Of a stretch of 15,241 bases of DNA, positions 1-9,668 are shown piece by piece (the stretch's first letter is position 1; the number at the start of each line of letters is the position of its first letter). Source of the stretch: Minisyncoccota bacterium. Its GTDB lineage: Bacteria > Patescibacteriota > Minisyncoccia > Minisyncoccales > Minisyncoccaceae. Location: contig JAQVLU010000007.1 of NCBI GenBank assembly GCA_028703995.1, positions 1-15,241 of the forward strand. Direction: 5' to 3'. Under the pieces are notes generated by a model that was given only the letters and a program-made list of their open reading frames with translations, was not told the DNA's origin and made no database searches. The translations under genes and the position numbers were made by a program.

Positions 1-1409
1 CTTGAATTAGTTAAAAGCATAGTTAGCCTATCTATTCCCATTCCAAAACCTGCTGCTGGTGGCATACCATACTCCAAGGCTTCAATAAACTCTTCGTCTG
101 ATCTTTGAGCTTCCTCAAAACCCTCTTTAAAAAGCTTTTCTTGACTTTTTAAAACTCTTTCTTGTTCTATTGAATCGTTTTGTTCTGAAAAAGCATTCAC
201 CACTTCTACTCCCGCAATTAAAAGTTGAAAATTAGCTAATTTATCAACTCCTTTCAATCCTTTTGCTAGTGGTTGAAATCCTTTTGGATAATGAATAACA
301 AAAGTAGGTTTAATGACATTAGGTCTACAGTATTTCTTGTAAATCTCATCAGCAATGTTTGCCTTATCAGCCCCTTTCGGAACATCCACCTTTAGCTCTT
401 TTGCTTTTTTAAGTAATCCTTCTTCATTAATTTCTTCATATTTTATGCCTGTATATTTTTCAAGTAAAGCAAAGAATTCTATTCTTTCAAAAGGTCCTTC
501 AAAATTAACCTCTTCTTCCCCTATTTTTAAATTCATTGTTTTAAAAACATCTTTCAAAATTCTTTCAAAAAGCTTTTCGGTTAATTTCATTAATTCAATG
601 TAATCACTATAAGCATGATAAAACTCAAGCATTGTAAAATCTGGGTTATGAGATTTATCAACTCCTTCATTTCTAAAACATTTTCCTATTTCAAAAACTT
701 TCTCATACCCTCCGACTAAAAGTCTTTTTAAATAAAGTTCTGGAGAGATTCTTAAAAAAACATCTAAATCGTAAGCATTCAAGTGAGTTTTAAATGGTTT
801 TGCCCTCGCTCCTCCATATTGAGTTTGAAGGGTCGGTGTTTCTACTTCCATAAAACCATTTTCTTGTAAAAAATTTCTAATGCTTGAAATAATTTGTGAT
901 CTTTTTATAAAGTTTTGTTTTATTTCTTCTGAGAACAATAAGTCTAAATATCTTTTTCTATATCTTTCCTCTATGTCTTTAAGTCCATGCCATTTTTCTG
1001 GCAAGGGTCTTAAACTTTTTGTTAGCATTTCAAAATCAGAAACTTCAATTGTTTTTTCTCCTCTTTTGGTAATGAATAATGTTCCAGTAATTTCAATAAA
1101 ATCTCCGACATCAAAAGTTTCTTTAAAATATTCGTAAGCTTTTTCTCCCATTTTATCTTTCATAAAAACAGCTTGGAAAATTCCTTCTCCATCTTGAAAA
1201 TCAATAAAAGTCAAGCCTCCATGACCTCTCAAAGTTCTTATTCTTCCAACAAGAGAAACTTGTTTTGTTAAAAGATTTTCAAAGTCAGCAATAACTTCCT
1301 TTATTGTATGAGTTCTTTTTGTTTTAATAGGAAAAGCCTCTTTGCCTAATTTTTCTACTTCTTTAATCTTTTCTTTTCTATTCTTTGTAATTTCATTTAT
1401 TGTTGCCAT
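1..1409 (-). CDS. lysS: Lysyl-tRNA synthetase, class II (C-terminus cut by window edge)
   Basis: This enzyme charges tRNA-Lys with lysine using ATP in the cytoplasm. I translated it by hand from ATG at 1409: the frame stays open to base 1, giving 469 full codons with roughly the last 15-20 residues outside the window. The N-terminal OB-fold anticodon-binding domain spans about residues 50-150 (LVGRIRTLRGHGGLTFIDFQ). Class II motif 2 is visible as FEIGKCFRNEG at about 240-250, followed by HNPDFTMLEFYHAY. Motif 3 is GFGMGIDRLTMLLTNS near the edge. These signatures are specific for class II LysRS, although class II AspRS and AsnRS share the fold. No Shine-Dalgarno sequence precedes the ATG. A promoter-like pair lies only 6 nt upstream, so the mRNA is probably leaderless. 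The gene stands alone behind the terminator of the preceding 111-aa gene. Confidence 0.95.
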   Translation of the reverse strand, partial: MATINEITKNRKEKIKEVEKLGKEAFPIKTKRTHTIKEVIADFENLLTKQVSLVGRIRTLRGHGGLTFIDFQDGEGIFQAVFMKDKMGEKAYEYFKETFDVGDFIEITGTLFITKRGEKTIEVSDFEMLTKSLRPLPEKWHGLKDIEERYRKRYLDLLFSEEIKQNFIKRSQIISSIRNFLQENGFMEVETPTLQTQYGGARAKPFKTHLNAYDLDVFLRISPELYLKRLLVGGYEKVFEIGKCFRNEGVDKSHNPDFTMLEFYHAYSDYIELMKLTEKLFERILKDVFKTMNLKIGEEEVNFEGPFERIEFFALLEKYTGIKYEEINEEGLLKKAKELKVDVPKGADKANIADEIYKKYCRPNVIKPTFVIHYPKGFQPLAKGLKGVDKLANFQLLIAGVEVVNAFSEQNDSIEQERVLKSQEKLFKEGFEEAQRSDEEFIEALEYGMPPAAGFGMGIDRLTMLLTNS

Positions 1410-1415
1410 GACATA

Positions 1416-1444
1416 ATCTTATCTCAAAATTAATAAAATTTCAA
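1416..1444 (-). promoter_or_regulatory. Predicted sigma70-type promoter of lysS
   Basis: On the minus strand TTGAAA (1439-1444) and TAAGAT (1416-1421) are separated by exactly 17 nt. The -10 ends only 6 nt before the lysS ATG, so transcription would start at or next to the start codon. This fits a leaderless mRNA and the absence of a Shine-Dalgarno site. Confidence 0.55.
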
Positions 1445-1451
1445 TGCTTTC

Positions 1452-1502
1452 AAAATAAAAAACAAATGCTTTTATTCGGAAGAACCGATCGGCATTTGTT
1501 TT
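1452..1502 (-). terminator. Rho-independent terminator after the 111-aa gene
   Basis: An 11-bp perfect inverted repeat (1459-1469 with 1492-1502) encloses a smaller TCGG/CCGA stem. On the minus strand it is followed by a T-rich run. The hairpin overlaps the last codons and stop of the 111-aa gene, a compact arrangement that separates it from lysS. Confidence 0.6.
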
Positions 1503-1807
1503 GCGAAAAATACTAAACCTAGAGACCAAACGAAAAGAATGTCTATCAGTAAGAGTATAAATATTTCGGGCCAAAAAATAGAAATAATTGCCGGAATAAA
1601 TAAAATTGATATTCCAATGAGAGTCAAGATAAGTCCCCTTGTTTCTCTATTTCTATTCAATTGCTCGCAAGTACAGTTTCCATCTTCTTTAGGAAAAAGA
1701 TTATCTAGCGTCTTTTTTAAAAGAAAAAAAGCGAAGATTCCTAAAAGGAGGTACGAAAGCTTTAAAAGAGAAAAGCCTTCAATCAAAGTACTAATTTCAA
1801 TGATCAT
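1472..1807 (-). CDS. Small three-helix membrane protein, unknown function
   Basis: I do not recognise this 111-residue protein. Three hydrophobic helices are visible at about 14-31, 58-79 and 81-102. A polar loop at about 32-57 contains a CxC pair (NCTCEQ, residues 44-49) and several charged residues. The second and third helices form a tight hairpin (FWPEIF), and the C-terminal tail is short and polar. It lies between the greA terminator and its own terminator, so it is probably monocistronic. A TTGACT -35 starts right at the greA terminator. No Shine-Dalgarno sequence is present. The CxC could bind metal or be redox active, but nothing else supports that. The helix pattern and the flanking signals make it likely real. 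The 98-aa frame on the opposite strand is treated as a shadow. Confidence 0.7.
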   Translation of the reverse strand: MIIEISTLIEGFSLLKLSYLLLGIFAFFLLKKTLDNLFPKEDGNCTCEQLNRNRETRGLILTLIGISILFIPAIISIFWPEIFILLLIDILFVWSLGLVFFAKQMPIGSSE

Positions 1808-1815
1808 CTATCTAT

Positions 1816-1844
1816 TTCTTAATTTAAATAAATAAAAAAGTCAA
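1816..1844 (-). promoter_or_regulatory. Possible promoter of the 111-aa membrane protein gene
   Basis: TTGACT (1839-1844) and TAAGAA (1816-1821) are spaced 17 nt apart on the minus strand. The -35 is good but the -10 is weak. The -35 abuts the T-run of the greA terminator. The -10 ends 8 nt before the ATG, which would give an almost leaderless transcript. Confidence 0.4.
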
Positions 1845-1874
1845 ATAAAAAAGACCCTTTTAAAGGCCTTTTTT
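1841..1874 (-). terminator. Rho-independent terminator of the mreC-mreD-mrdA-greA operon
   Basis: The stem pairs 1847-1856 with 1865-1874 (AAAAAAGGCC with GGTCTTTTTT on the minus strand, one G-U pair) around an 8-nt loop. A T-rich run follows. On the plus strand the G-U becomes an A-C mismatch, so it fits minus-strand termination better. It begins 4 nt after the greA stop. Confidence 0.8.
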
Positions 1875-1877
1875 AAT

Positions 1878-2333
1878 TTACTTTATTTCTAAAATTAAAT
1901 ACTCAATATCTCCACTTGGCGTTTTAACACTTACTTTTGCCCCCTTACTTTTTTGTAAAAGTGCTTTTCCTAAGGGAGATTTAAAAGAAATCCTTTTTTC
2001 TATTGGGTTAGATTCTTCTTCTCCAACAATAGAAAAAGTATCTTCCTTGTCTTTCCATTTAACCGTTACTGTTGAACCAATATTTACAAACCCGTTATCG
2101 CTTTCTTTAATAATAATAGCGTTATTAATAGTATTTTCTAAACTAGCAATTTTTCCCTCTAAAAGAGCTTGAGCTTCTTTAGCTTCATCATAAGCTGCGT
2201 TTTCTGATAAATCACCAAAAGAGATAGCTTCTTCAAGGAGTTTAGCTACCTTTATTCTTTCTTCTTTCTTTAGTCTTTCTATTTCTATTTTAAGCTTTTC
2301 TAGACCTTCTTTTGTTAAATATTTTTCTGACAT
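1878..2333 (-). CDS. greA: Transcript cleavage factor GreA
   Basis: GreA binds in the RNA polymerase secondary channel and stimulates cleavage of backtracked RNA, rescuing stalled elongation complexes. The 151 residues are close to the usual ~158. The N-terminal coiled coil (about 1-75) carries the hallmark tip GDLSENAAYDEAKEAQ, with acidic residues D41 and E44 that coordinate the catalytic Mg2+ in the family. The C-terminal FKBP-like domain ends with the typical ISFKSPLGKALL and YLILEIK segments. GreB is less likely, given the GreA-type tip and C-terminus. It is the last gene of the elongation operon, 30 nt after mrdA, and its ATG has no Shine-Dalgarno sequence. Linkage to a cell-wall operon suggests only co-transcription, not a shared pathway. 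Confidence 0.95.
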   Translation of the reverse strand: MSEKYLTKEGLEKLKIEIERLKKEERIKVAKLLEEAISFGDLSENAAYDEAKEAQALLEGKIASLENTINNAIIIKESDNGFVNIGSTVTVKWKDKEDTFSIVGEEESNPIEKRISFKSPLGKALLQKSKGAKVSVKTPSGDIEYLILEIK

Positions 2334-2363
2334 ATTTTTAAATTTAATAGTTTTTTTAACTTA

Positions 2364-4220
2364 TCAATTATTACTATCTTTGTCAATGTTTTTTTCGTAA
2401 TAATAATTGACTATTTCTCTTACGACTCCCTGAGTTATTCCCCCAAAGGAAGAAACATTTTCCACAAGGACAATCATCGCCATATCTGGATCCTCATAAG
2501 GACCATAGACAACCATCCAATTGTGATAAGTCCCCGAACCTGTTTCAGCGGTTCCTGACTTAGCGGCAAGACTGATTGGCAAGGCATTAAAGGAAGGCGC
2601 GGAACCACTTGCTGATGTTACGGTTTGCCTCATTCCTTCTTGAACCACTTTTAAGTTTTCAGAAGAAATGAAGTTTTCGGAAATTATTTCTGGCGCAAAG
2701 GTTTGAATAATATTTTTGTTATCATCAACAATTCCTTGTACTATTTGAGGCTTAACAATCTTTCCCCCATTAGCGATAGCTGAAATGGCCACCAAGACCT
2801 GAAGAGGAGTCGCTTTAATATATCCTTGTCCAATTGAAATATTGTACGTGTCTCCTGGATACCAAACCTTTCCTAACGATTCTTCTTTCCAAATTGAGTC
2901 TCCTACAAAACCACTATTTTCAGAAGGAAGATCAATTCCCGTTTTCTTACCAAAACCATATTTATACAAGTAAGCACTAATCTTCTCTATTCCCAATCCT
3001 TTAATGTTTTTGTATCCTCCTCCTAAAATATAGAAATAAACATCACAAGATTCGGCAATCGCTTTTCTTATGTTAGTTAATCCGTGAGTTGTCCAATCAC
3101 TTTTAAAAGTTCCGTCACTTAATTCTATTCCCCCCTGACAATTAATGTTCGTTTCTGCGTCAATGATATCTTCTTCCAAGAAAGCGGTTGCAAGCATTGG
3201 CTTTATAGTTGAACCAATAGGATATCCTCCACTTATGGCTCTATTAAAGAAAGAAACATTTTTTTGAGAAAGCAAGGTTTCATACTCTTTGCTTGTAAAA
3301 TTAGAAGAGAAAAAATTATTATCATAAGAAGGATAGCTTACAAGAGTCTGTATTTCGCCTGTATTAGGATTCATAATGATAACCGCCCCTCCTTTTCCAC
3401 CAGCCTCAAAAACAGCAGTTTCAAGCACTTCGGCGCTTTTTATTTGAAGGTCTTTGTCAATATTTAAAATTAGACTTTTTCCAGACTCTGGATCCTTAAC
3501 CAATTCTTCGCTTAAAATATTATCTAAGGCGTCTCTTTCGTATTTGATCACCCCTTTGTTTTCTTTTAAAATTTCTTCATATTGTTTTTCAATGCCATCT
3601 TTTCCGATTTCTTCGTCTAGAGCAACATATCCAATTACATGAGAAAAGATTTCTCCGTCTTTGTACCCCCTAAGACTTTTCTTTTCGAGAGCAAAACCAG
3701 TTAAATCATTAATATTTGTTTTCAAAACAATAACTTGTTCATTTGTTAAGTTTTTTAAAAGATACATTTTTTCTTCTTCATTCTCTGAAATATCTTTTTT
3801 TAATTTTTCAAAATCTAGATTTAAAATGTCTGAAATTTGCTTAATGCTTTTTTCTGTAGCCTCTCCCTCAAGAACTAAATTGAACATCAATTTATTCTCT
3901 ACAAGTTCATTGAAATTACGGTCATAAATTATCCCTCTTTGTGTGTTTATTTCTTTAAAAATATATCTATTCTTTTCTGCTTTTACTAAAAAACTGTTAG
4001 GATTAATTACTTGATAGAAAAAAGAAATACAAAGAATCAAAAGAAGGCAAAGAAAAAAAGAAATAAAAAGACCCACAAAAGCTCTTTCCCCAATTGTAGT
4101 TTCTCTTTTTTGAGAAGCTAAGATTGAATTTTTGTAATTCTTTTGAATAACACTATCTATAGAAATATCTTCTATTTCAATAGAATGTCCTTTTTTAGAT
4201 TTTCGGAAGCCATGAAACAT
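2364..4220 (-). CDS. mrdA: Penicillin-binding protein 2 (elongation-specific transpeptidase)
   Basis: PBP2 cross-links peptidoglycan during side-wall elongation together with the MreBCD/RodA machinery. The 618 residues start with a cytoplasmic tail, then one membrane helix (about 48-70). The class B PBP dimerisation region begins with INTQRGIIYDRN (about 91-102). The transpeptidase domain has all three active-site motifs: STIK with nucleophile Ser337, SCD at 391-393 (the SxD form typical of PBP2 rather than SxN), and KSGT at 554-557 followed by HNWMVVYGP. The start at 4220 overlaps the mreD end by 26 nt, typical of translational coupling. No Shine-Dalgarno is present. The catalytic residues are intact, so it should be active. 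FtsI/PBP3 is the alternative, but the mreCD neighbourhood and SCD motif favour PBP2. Confidence 0.95.
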   Translation of the reverse strand: MFHGFRKSKKGHSIEIEDISIDSVIQKNYKNSILASQKRETTIGERAFVGLFISFFLCLLLILCISFFYQVINPNSFLVKAEKNRYIFKEINTQRGIIYDRNFNELVENKLMFNLVLEGEATEKSIKQISDILNLDFEKLKKDISENEEEKMYLLKNLTNEQVIVLKTNINDLTGFALEKKSLRGYKDGEIFSHVIGYVALDEEIGKDGIEKQYEEILKENKGVIKYERDALDNILSEELVKDPESGKSLILNIDKDLQIKSAEVLETAVFEAGGKGGAVIIMNPNTGEIQTLVSYPSYDNNFFSSNFTSKEYETLLSQKNVSFFNRAISGGYPIGSTIKPMLATAFLEEDIIDAETNINCQGGIELSDGTFKSDWTTHGLTNIRKAIAESCDVYFYILGGGYKNIKGLGIEKISAYLYKYGFGKKTGIDLPSENSGFVGDSIWKEESLGKVWYPGDTYNISIGQGYIKATPLQVLVAISAIANGGKIVKPQIVQGIVDDNKNIIQTFAPEIISENFISSENLKVVQEGMRQTVTSASGSAPSFNALPISLAAKSGTAETGSGTYHNWMVVYGPYEDPDMAMIVLVENVSSFGGITQGVVREIVNYYYEKNIDKDSNN

Positions 4221-4506
4221 ATGGAATTTTTAAAAACTTTATTAAAATAATTTTGACAGAAAGAGAAAAAATAACAAAACTCAAAGAAAAGATTCCAAAT
4301 TCATAAGTAGTTGTATTAAAATCAATAAGAATGCCAGCTAAAAAAGCGCTAACAATCCCCAAATTGCTTTCTGGGTCTTCAATTAAATTAATAATAATAA
4401 CTAATAAAAGCATTAAATTAAAACTATTCAGTAAGCTTGTTTCAAGGAGAAGTATAAAAAACCAAAAAAAGATTAAAAGAAATATTTTTAAAATTTTACT
4501 TATCAT
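4195..4506 (-). CDS. mreD: Rod shape-determining protein MreD (short form)
   Basis: MreD is an integral membrane partner of MreC in the elongasome. This protein has 103 residues, against about 160 for common MreD. It is almost wholly hydrophobic, with helices at about 5-25, 28-43, 49-65 and 70-93. The segment NLGIVSAFLAGILIDFNTTTYEFGIFSLSFVIFSL resembles the conserved MreD stretch (G..xAFxxGxxxD....xxxGxxxLxF). Identification rests on that segment and on the mreC-mreD-mrdA order, which is widely conserved. It overlaps mreC by 11 nt and mrdA by 26 nt. The short length may be a lineage trait, since no frameshift or leftover coding sequence is visible on either side. Confidence 0.82.
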   Translation of the reverse strand: MISKILKIFLLIFFWFFILLLETSLLNSFNLMLLLVIIINLIEDPESNLGIVSAFLAGILIDFNTTTYEFGIFSLSFVIFSLSVKIILIKFLKIPYVSWLPKI

Positions 4507-5239
4507 TTTTAATAATTAAAACTTTATCTAAATCGTTTAAGTTAAAAAACGGTTCAATGCTTCCTGTTTTAAAAACCTCTGAAGCTAAATTAGTAATGCT
4601 TGAAATCTTTCCAACAAGTAGCCCTTCTTCATAATGTCCCCCTAAAGAAGAAGTAATGCAAACATCTCCTTCTTTGACTAAAGATTTTTTTTCTAAACTA
4701 TCTAAAGCAATCTTTAAGTTATCCTCCCCTTTTGCAATTGCGTAATCTCCTTCAGAAATAATTTTAATATCAATTACACTTTTTTTACTTGTTATCAAAA
4801 GTATTTCTGAATAATCAGGGTAAGTTTTAAAAACTTTTCCAACAAGCGCTTTTTCACTTGTTAAAACAGGCATACCTTCCTTGATTCCATCTTTTTCTCC
4901 TTTATTTACAGCAATCACATCTTCTAAGATATTCTTTTGAGTCACTCCTGCAATTTCAAAAACATAGTCTTCGTGAAGAGAAATTCCAATAATTTCTTTC
5001 AAAAGAACGTTCTCTTCTTCAAGCAAGCTAAGTCTAGAAAGCTTAATATCATAACTAGCTTCATTAAAGTTACAACTCTTACTATCTCTTGTAGTTAAGT
5101 TCCAAAAAAAACTTTTCACTCCGCTGAAACTATTTTGCATCCCATTTTTAATCTGATCTTTAAATAAGGAACAAACAAAAATAATTGCTAAAGCTATTAG
5201 CAATAAAAAAACAATTCTTTTTAAGTTAAAAGTTTTCAT
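4496..5239 (-). CDS. mreC: Rod shape-determining protein MreC
   Basis: MreC is a periplasmic or extracytoplasmic scaffold that links MreB, MreD and PBP2 and activates wall elongation. The 247 residues comprise an N-terminal signal anchor (about 7-24), a predicted coiled coil (about 62-85, LSRLSLLEEENVLLKEII) and a C-terminal beta domain (about 92-245). The family phrase VNKGEKDGIKEGMPVLTSEKALVGKV (111-136) is clear, as is VKEGDVCITSSLGG. It is the first gene of the operon: mreB does not precede it, and a promoter with a perfect TATAAT lies just upstream. The leader would be only about 6 nt, and no Shine-Dalgarno sequence is seen. The 3' end overlaps mreD by 11 nt. Confidence 0.93.
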   Translation of the reverse strand: MKTFNLKRIVFLLLIALAIIFVCSLFKDQIKNGMQNSFSGVKSFFWNLTTRDSKSCNFNEASYDIKLSRLSLLEEENVLLKEIIGISLHEDYVFEIAGVTQKNILEDVIAVNKGEKDGIKEGMPVLTSEKALVGKVFKTYPDYSEILLITSKKSVIDIKIISEGDYAIAKGEDNLKIALDSLEKKSLVKEGDVCITSSLGGHYEEGLLVGKISSITNLASEVFKTGSIEPFFNLNDLDKVLIIKNDK

Positions 5240-5251
5240 AAATATAAGACT

Positions 5252-5280
5252 ATTATAATGTTAAATAATAACAAATGCAA
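5252..5280 (-). promoter_or_regulatory. Predicted promoter of the mreC-mreD-mrdA-greA operon
   Basis: The minus strand has TTGCAT (5275-5280), a 17-nt spacer and a perfect TATAAT (5252-5257). The -10 ends 12 nt before the mreC ATG, so the expected leader is only about 6 nt. No ribosome binding site fits in that space. Confidence 0.65.
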
Positions 5281-5282
5281 GT

Positions 5283-5311
5283 AAAAAAAACCGAATAATT
5301 AAATTACTCGG
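5283..5311 (-). terminator. Rho-independent terminator of the 194-aa gene
   Basis: A 9-bp stem (5303-5311 with 5291-5299, one G-U) with a 3-nt loop is followed by eight T on the minus strand (5283-5290). The stem starts inside the last codons of the gene and includes its TAA stop. This isolates the gene from mreC. Confidence 0.85.
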
Positions 5312-5888
5312 CAAATTTATGAGGAATGACCCTTAAGGAAAATAGCTGAGAGTTTTTAAAACACTCTTTGATTCCTTCTCTTAATTGTCTTTCTTTGTTT
5401 AAAAGCTCAACAAACTCAATAGCGTCTATCATCCGCCTTAAATCTATATTCCATTCCCTATTCTCGGCTTCTTTAAGAATCTTTGAAGCGCTAAGAGCGA
5501 TCGATTCAATGGGATAATAGTTATGAAGCAAGAAAAGTAAGAAATCATAAAATTTCTTATGAGCTAAAACTAGCTCTTCTAACTCCGCAAGAGAACTAAT
5601 ACCTTTAATTAAAATTTCTTCCGCTTCCCAAGCTTCCGCTACTTCTTGAAGTTTAGCTTCTATTCTTAAAGATTCTTCTAAAATTTCAGGAACGTTTTTT
5701 GAAGAGAACTTCATTAATTCTTCTCTACCTTCTTTCAATTCAAGTTTCATTTCAAGACATGTTTCTGAAAGAGGTTTAAAGATTGCAACCTCACATAAAG
5801 ACATAAACTTCATTAAATACAAAGCTGAACATCTTCTTCTTTCAAAAATCTTTTTTGAGCTAGTAAAACTAGGATTTCTTGATACCAT
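5304..5888 (-). CDS. Hypothetical 194-aa helical protein
   Basis: I do not recognise this protein. It looks soluble and almost entirely alpha-helical, with long charged amphipathic stretches (for example ELKEGREELMKF, LAELEELVLAHKKFYDFL and IDAIEFVELLNKERQLREG). The N-terminal ~35 residues are basic and Ser/Arg-rich with Cys20 and Cys32. There is no signal peptide and no clear membrane helix. The gene is a self-contained unit between 5S rRNA and mreC, with a strong promoter (TTGACA), a perfect AAAGGAGG site 9 nt before the ATG, and a strong terminator overlapping the stop codon. That signal set differs from most genes here, which lack Shine-Dalgarno sites. It may be a highly expressed or recently acquired gene. 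No function is assigned. Confidence 0.85.
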   Translation of the reverse strand: MVSRNPSFTSSKKIFERRRCSALYLMKFMSLCEVAIFKPLSETCLEMKLELKEGREELMKFSSKNVPEILEESLRIEAKLQEVAEAWEAEEILIKGISSLAELEELVLAHKKFYDFLLFLLHNYYPIESIALSASKILKEAENREWNIDLRRMIDAIEFVELLNKERQLREGIKECFKNSQLFSLRVIPHKFAE

Positions 5889-5897
5889 TAAAAAATT

Positions 5898-5905
5898 CCT
5901 CCTTT
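5898..5905 (-). promoter_or_regulatory. Strong Shine-Dalgarno site of the 194-aa gene
   Basis: AAAGGAGG lies 9 nt upstream of the ATG at 5888 and fixes this start. It stands out because the 16S gene in this window lacks the complementary CCTCC. Confidence 0.85.
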
Positions 5906-5918
5906 AAGGACTTTTGAA

Positions 5919-5947
5919 AGTATGGAATAGAAAGCTGTCTTTGTCAA
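5919..5947 (-). promoter_or_regulatory. Predicted promoter of the 194-aa gene
   Basis: The minus strand has a consensus -35 TTGACA (5942-5947), a 17-nt spacer and CATACT (5919-5924, four of six matches). It sits directly downstream of the rRNA terminator. Confidence 0.65.
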
Positions 5948-5949
5948 CA

Positions 5950-5976
5950 AAAAAAGAGCCCTTAAAGCTCTTTTTT
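5950..5976 (-). terminator. Rho-independent terminator of the 23S-5S unit
   Basis: A perfect 10-bp stem (5950-5959 with 5967-5976) with the GC-rich core GAGC/GCTC and a 7-nt loop has a T-run on its 3' side. It lies about 17 nt after the 5S gene on the minus strand. Confidence 0.85.
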
Positions 5977-5992
5977 GTCTTATTGTCTTAAA

Positions 5993-6096
5993 AATGGGGA
6001 CGACCTACTTTCGCGTGAACTATCATCGGCCCTGCAAGGTTTCACTTCTGAGTTCGGAATGGTATCAGGTGGGGCACTTGCGGTATTATCCCCATA
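5993..6096 (-). rRNA. rrf: 5S ribosomal RNA
   Basis: The RNA of the large-subunit central protuberance. Helix I closes between TGGGGAT-type ends (6089-6095 with 5994-6000). Internal signatures include CCATTCCGAACTCAGAAGTGAAAC and CGCGAAAGTAGGTCG. At about 104 nt it is shorter than the usual ~115-120. It follows the 23S gene by about 60 nt and precedes the operon terminator. Ends were set from helix I and are good to a few bases. Confidence 0.93.
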
Positions 6097-6118
6097 TTTA
6101 AAACAATAAGGTTTTTTT

Positions 6119-6151
6119 AATATACTTGCTTTCGAGGCTAATATTTGCTAG
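6119..6151 (-). other. 3' arm of the 23S precursor processing stem
   Basis: Bases 6134-6151 and 6119-6128 are complementary to 9182-9199 and 9205-9214 on the other side of the 23S gene: 18 bp with one G-U, a small internal loop, then 10 bp. Together they form the long stalk that RNase III normally cuts in bacterial 23S precursors. Further pairing (6158-6167 with 9167-9176) forms helix H1 of the mature RNA. Confidence 0.8.
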
Positions 6152-6157
6152 CCAATT

Positions 6158-9176
<3,019 letters not shown>

Positions 9177-9181
9177 CTTGA

Positions 9182-9214
9182 CTAGCAAATATTAACCTCA
9201 TTAACAAGTATATT
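9182..9214 (-). other. 5' arm of the 23S precursor processing stem
   Basis: This is the partner of 6119-6151 (see that entry). It lies directly upstream of the mature 23S 5' end. Its segment 9184-9196 is also exactly complementary to 13 nt inside the helix 68 insertion (7253-7265). Confidence 0.8.
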
Positions 9215-9316
9215 AAATTTTCAAGTTGCAAATATGTTAGAATTCCTCAGAAAATAAAAAACACTTAAACATAAGGTTTCTTCTAATCCTTTCAAATACC
9301 TTCACATACAATATCT

Positions 9317-9344
9317 AATTTAGCAGAGTTTTAGGATTTGTCAA
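9317..9344 (-). promoter_or_regulatory. Predicted separate promoter of the 23S-5S unit
   Basis: The minus strand has consensus TTGACA (9339-9344), a 16-nt spacer and TAAATT (9317-9322). It is needed because transcription from the 16S side should stop at the terminator near 9636-9667. Between here and the 23S start (9215-9316) I see an AT-rich leader with no clear gene. The divergent promoter of the 58-aa gene lies about 60 bp away. Confidence 0.6.
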
Positions 9345-9402
9345 GTCTTTAAAATTATCCACAATATTTTACTTTTAACCCTCTACCTTTATCGCTATTT
9401 AT

Positions 9403-9430
9403 TTGACTTTTTATTAAAATATGTTATAAT
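9403..9430 (+). promoter_or_regulatory. Predicted promoter of the 58-aa plus-strand gene
   Basis: TTGACT (9403-9408), a 16-nt spacer and a perfect TATAAT (9425-9430). It is divergent from the 23S promoter and one of the best consensus promoters in the window. Confidence 0.75.
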
Positions 9431-9443
9431 TTAAATAGAACCT

Positions 9444-9449
9444 AAGGAG
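9444..9449 (+). promoter_or_regulatory. Strong Shine-Dalgarno site of the 58-aa gene
   Basis: AAGGAG sits 7 nt before the ATG at 9457 and decides the start. It is one of only two strong Shine-Dalgarno sites seen before genes in this window. Confidence 0.8.
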
Positions 9450-9456
9450 AAACAAA

Positions 9457-9633
9457 ATGAGATGCTTCACGTTTAAACTCTACGGAAAAAAAGGACCAAG
9501 AAAAGAAATTGTATTAGCTAAAACTAAAGACGAAGCTATGTCGAAACTTTTCTCAAAAGAAGAAAATCATTTCATCCCTGTTCAGCTTGAATGCTCTACC
9601 GAACTAGTAATCGGTTACACATTGCAAGCTTAA
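9457..9633 (+). CDS. Hypothetical 58-aa protein antisense within the rRNA locus
   Basis: I do not recognise this protein. The frame runs from ATG to TAA and encodes 58 residues, beginning MRCFTFKLYGKKGPRKEIVL and ending VIGYTLQA. It looks like a small soluble alpha/beta protein: a basic strand (CFTFKLYGKKGPRKEIVLA), a helix (KTKDEAMSKLFSKEE) and one or two strands (FIPVQLECSTELVIGY). It is the only plus-strand gene found. Its reality is supported by a near-consensus promoter, an AAGGAG site at correct spacing and a terminator right after the stop. It sits between tRNA-Ala and 23S, opposite to both, so it splits the rRNA operon. Its signals resemble those of the 194-aa gene more than those of the housekeeping genes, which may hint at acquisition. 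Function unknown. Confidence 0.8.
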   Translation: MRCFTFKLYGKKGPRKEIVLAKTKDEAMSKLFSKEENHFIPVQLECSTELVIGYTLQA

Positions 9634-9635
9634 AC

Positions 9636-9667
9636 AAAAAAACACTACTTGTAGTGTTCTTTTTTTT
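9636..9667. terminator. Bidirectional rho-independent terminator
   Basis: The stem AACACTA (9641-9647) with TAGTGTT (9652-9658) has a CTTG loop. On the plus strand a T-run follows (9660-9667), ending the 58-aa gene. On the minus strand seven T follow (9642-9636), ending the tRNA-Ala/16S transcript. It therefore separates 16S from 23S transcription. Confidence 0.8.
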
Positions 9668-9668
9668 G

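Noticed and set aside
355..1137. Plus-strand frames of 82 and 85 codons
   Set aside because: They lie opposite the lysS gene, which has clear family motifs. Their Ser/Phe/Lys-rich translations are typical of antisense frames in AT-rich genes.
1410..1458. T-box or lysine riboswitch before lysS
   Set aside because: The space between the upstream terminator and the ATG is about 50 nt and is filled by the promoter.
1539..1835. 98-codon plus-strand frame
   Set aside because: It overlaps the 111-aa membrane protein gene on the other strand. The minus-strand frame has a better helix pattern, promoter and terminator, although it too is of unknown function.
2364..4220. Alternative genetic code with TGA as glycine
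   Set aside because: TGA ends mrdA, tsf and the ATPase gene at the expected C-termini, and no in-frame TGA was needed in any family match.
3264..4519. Four plus-strand frames (62-88 codons)
   Set aside because: They are antisense to mrdA and mreD, which have intact motifs, and show no promoter or ribosome binding site.
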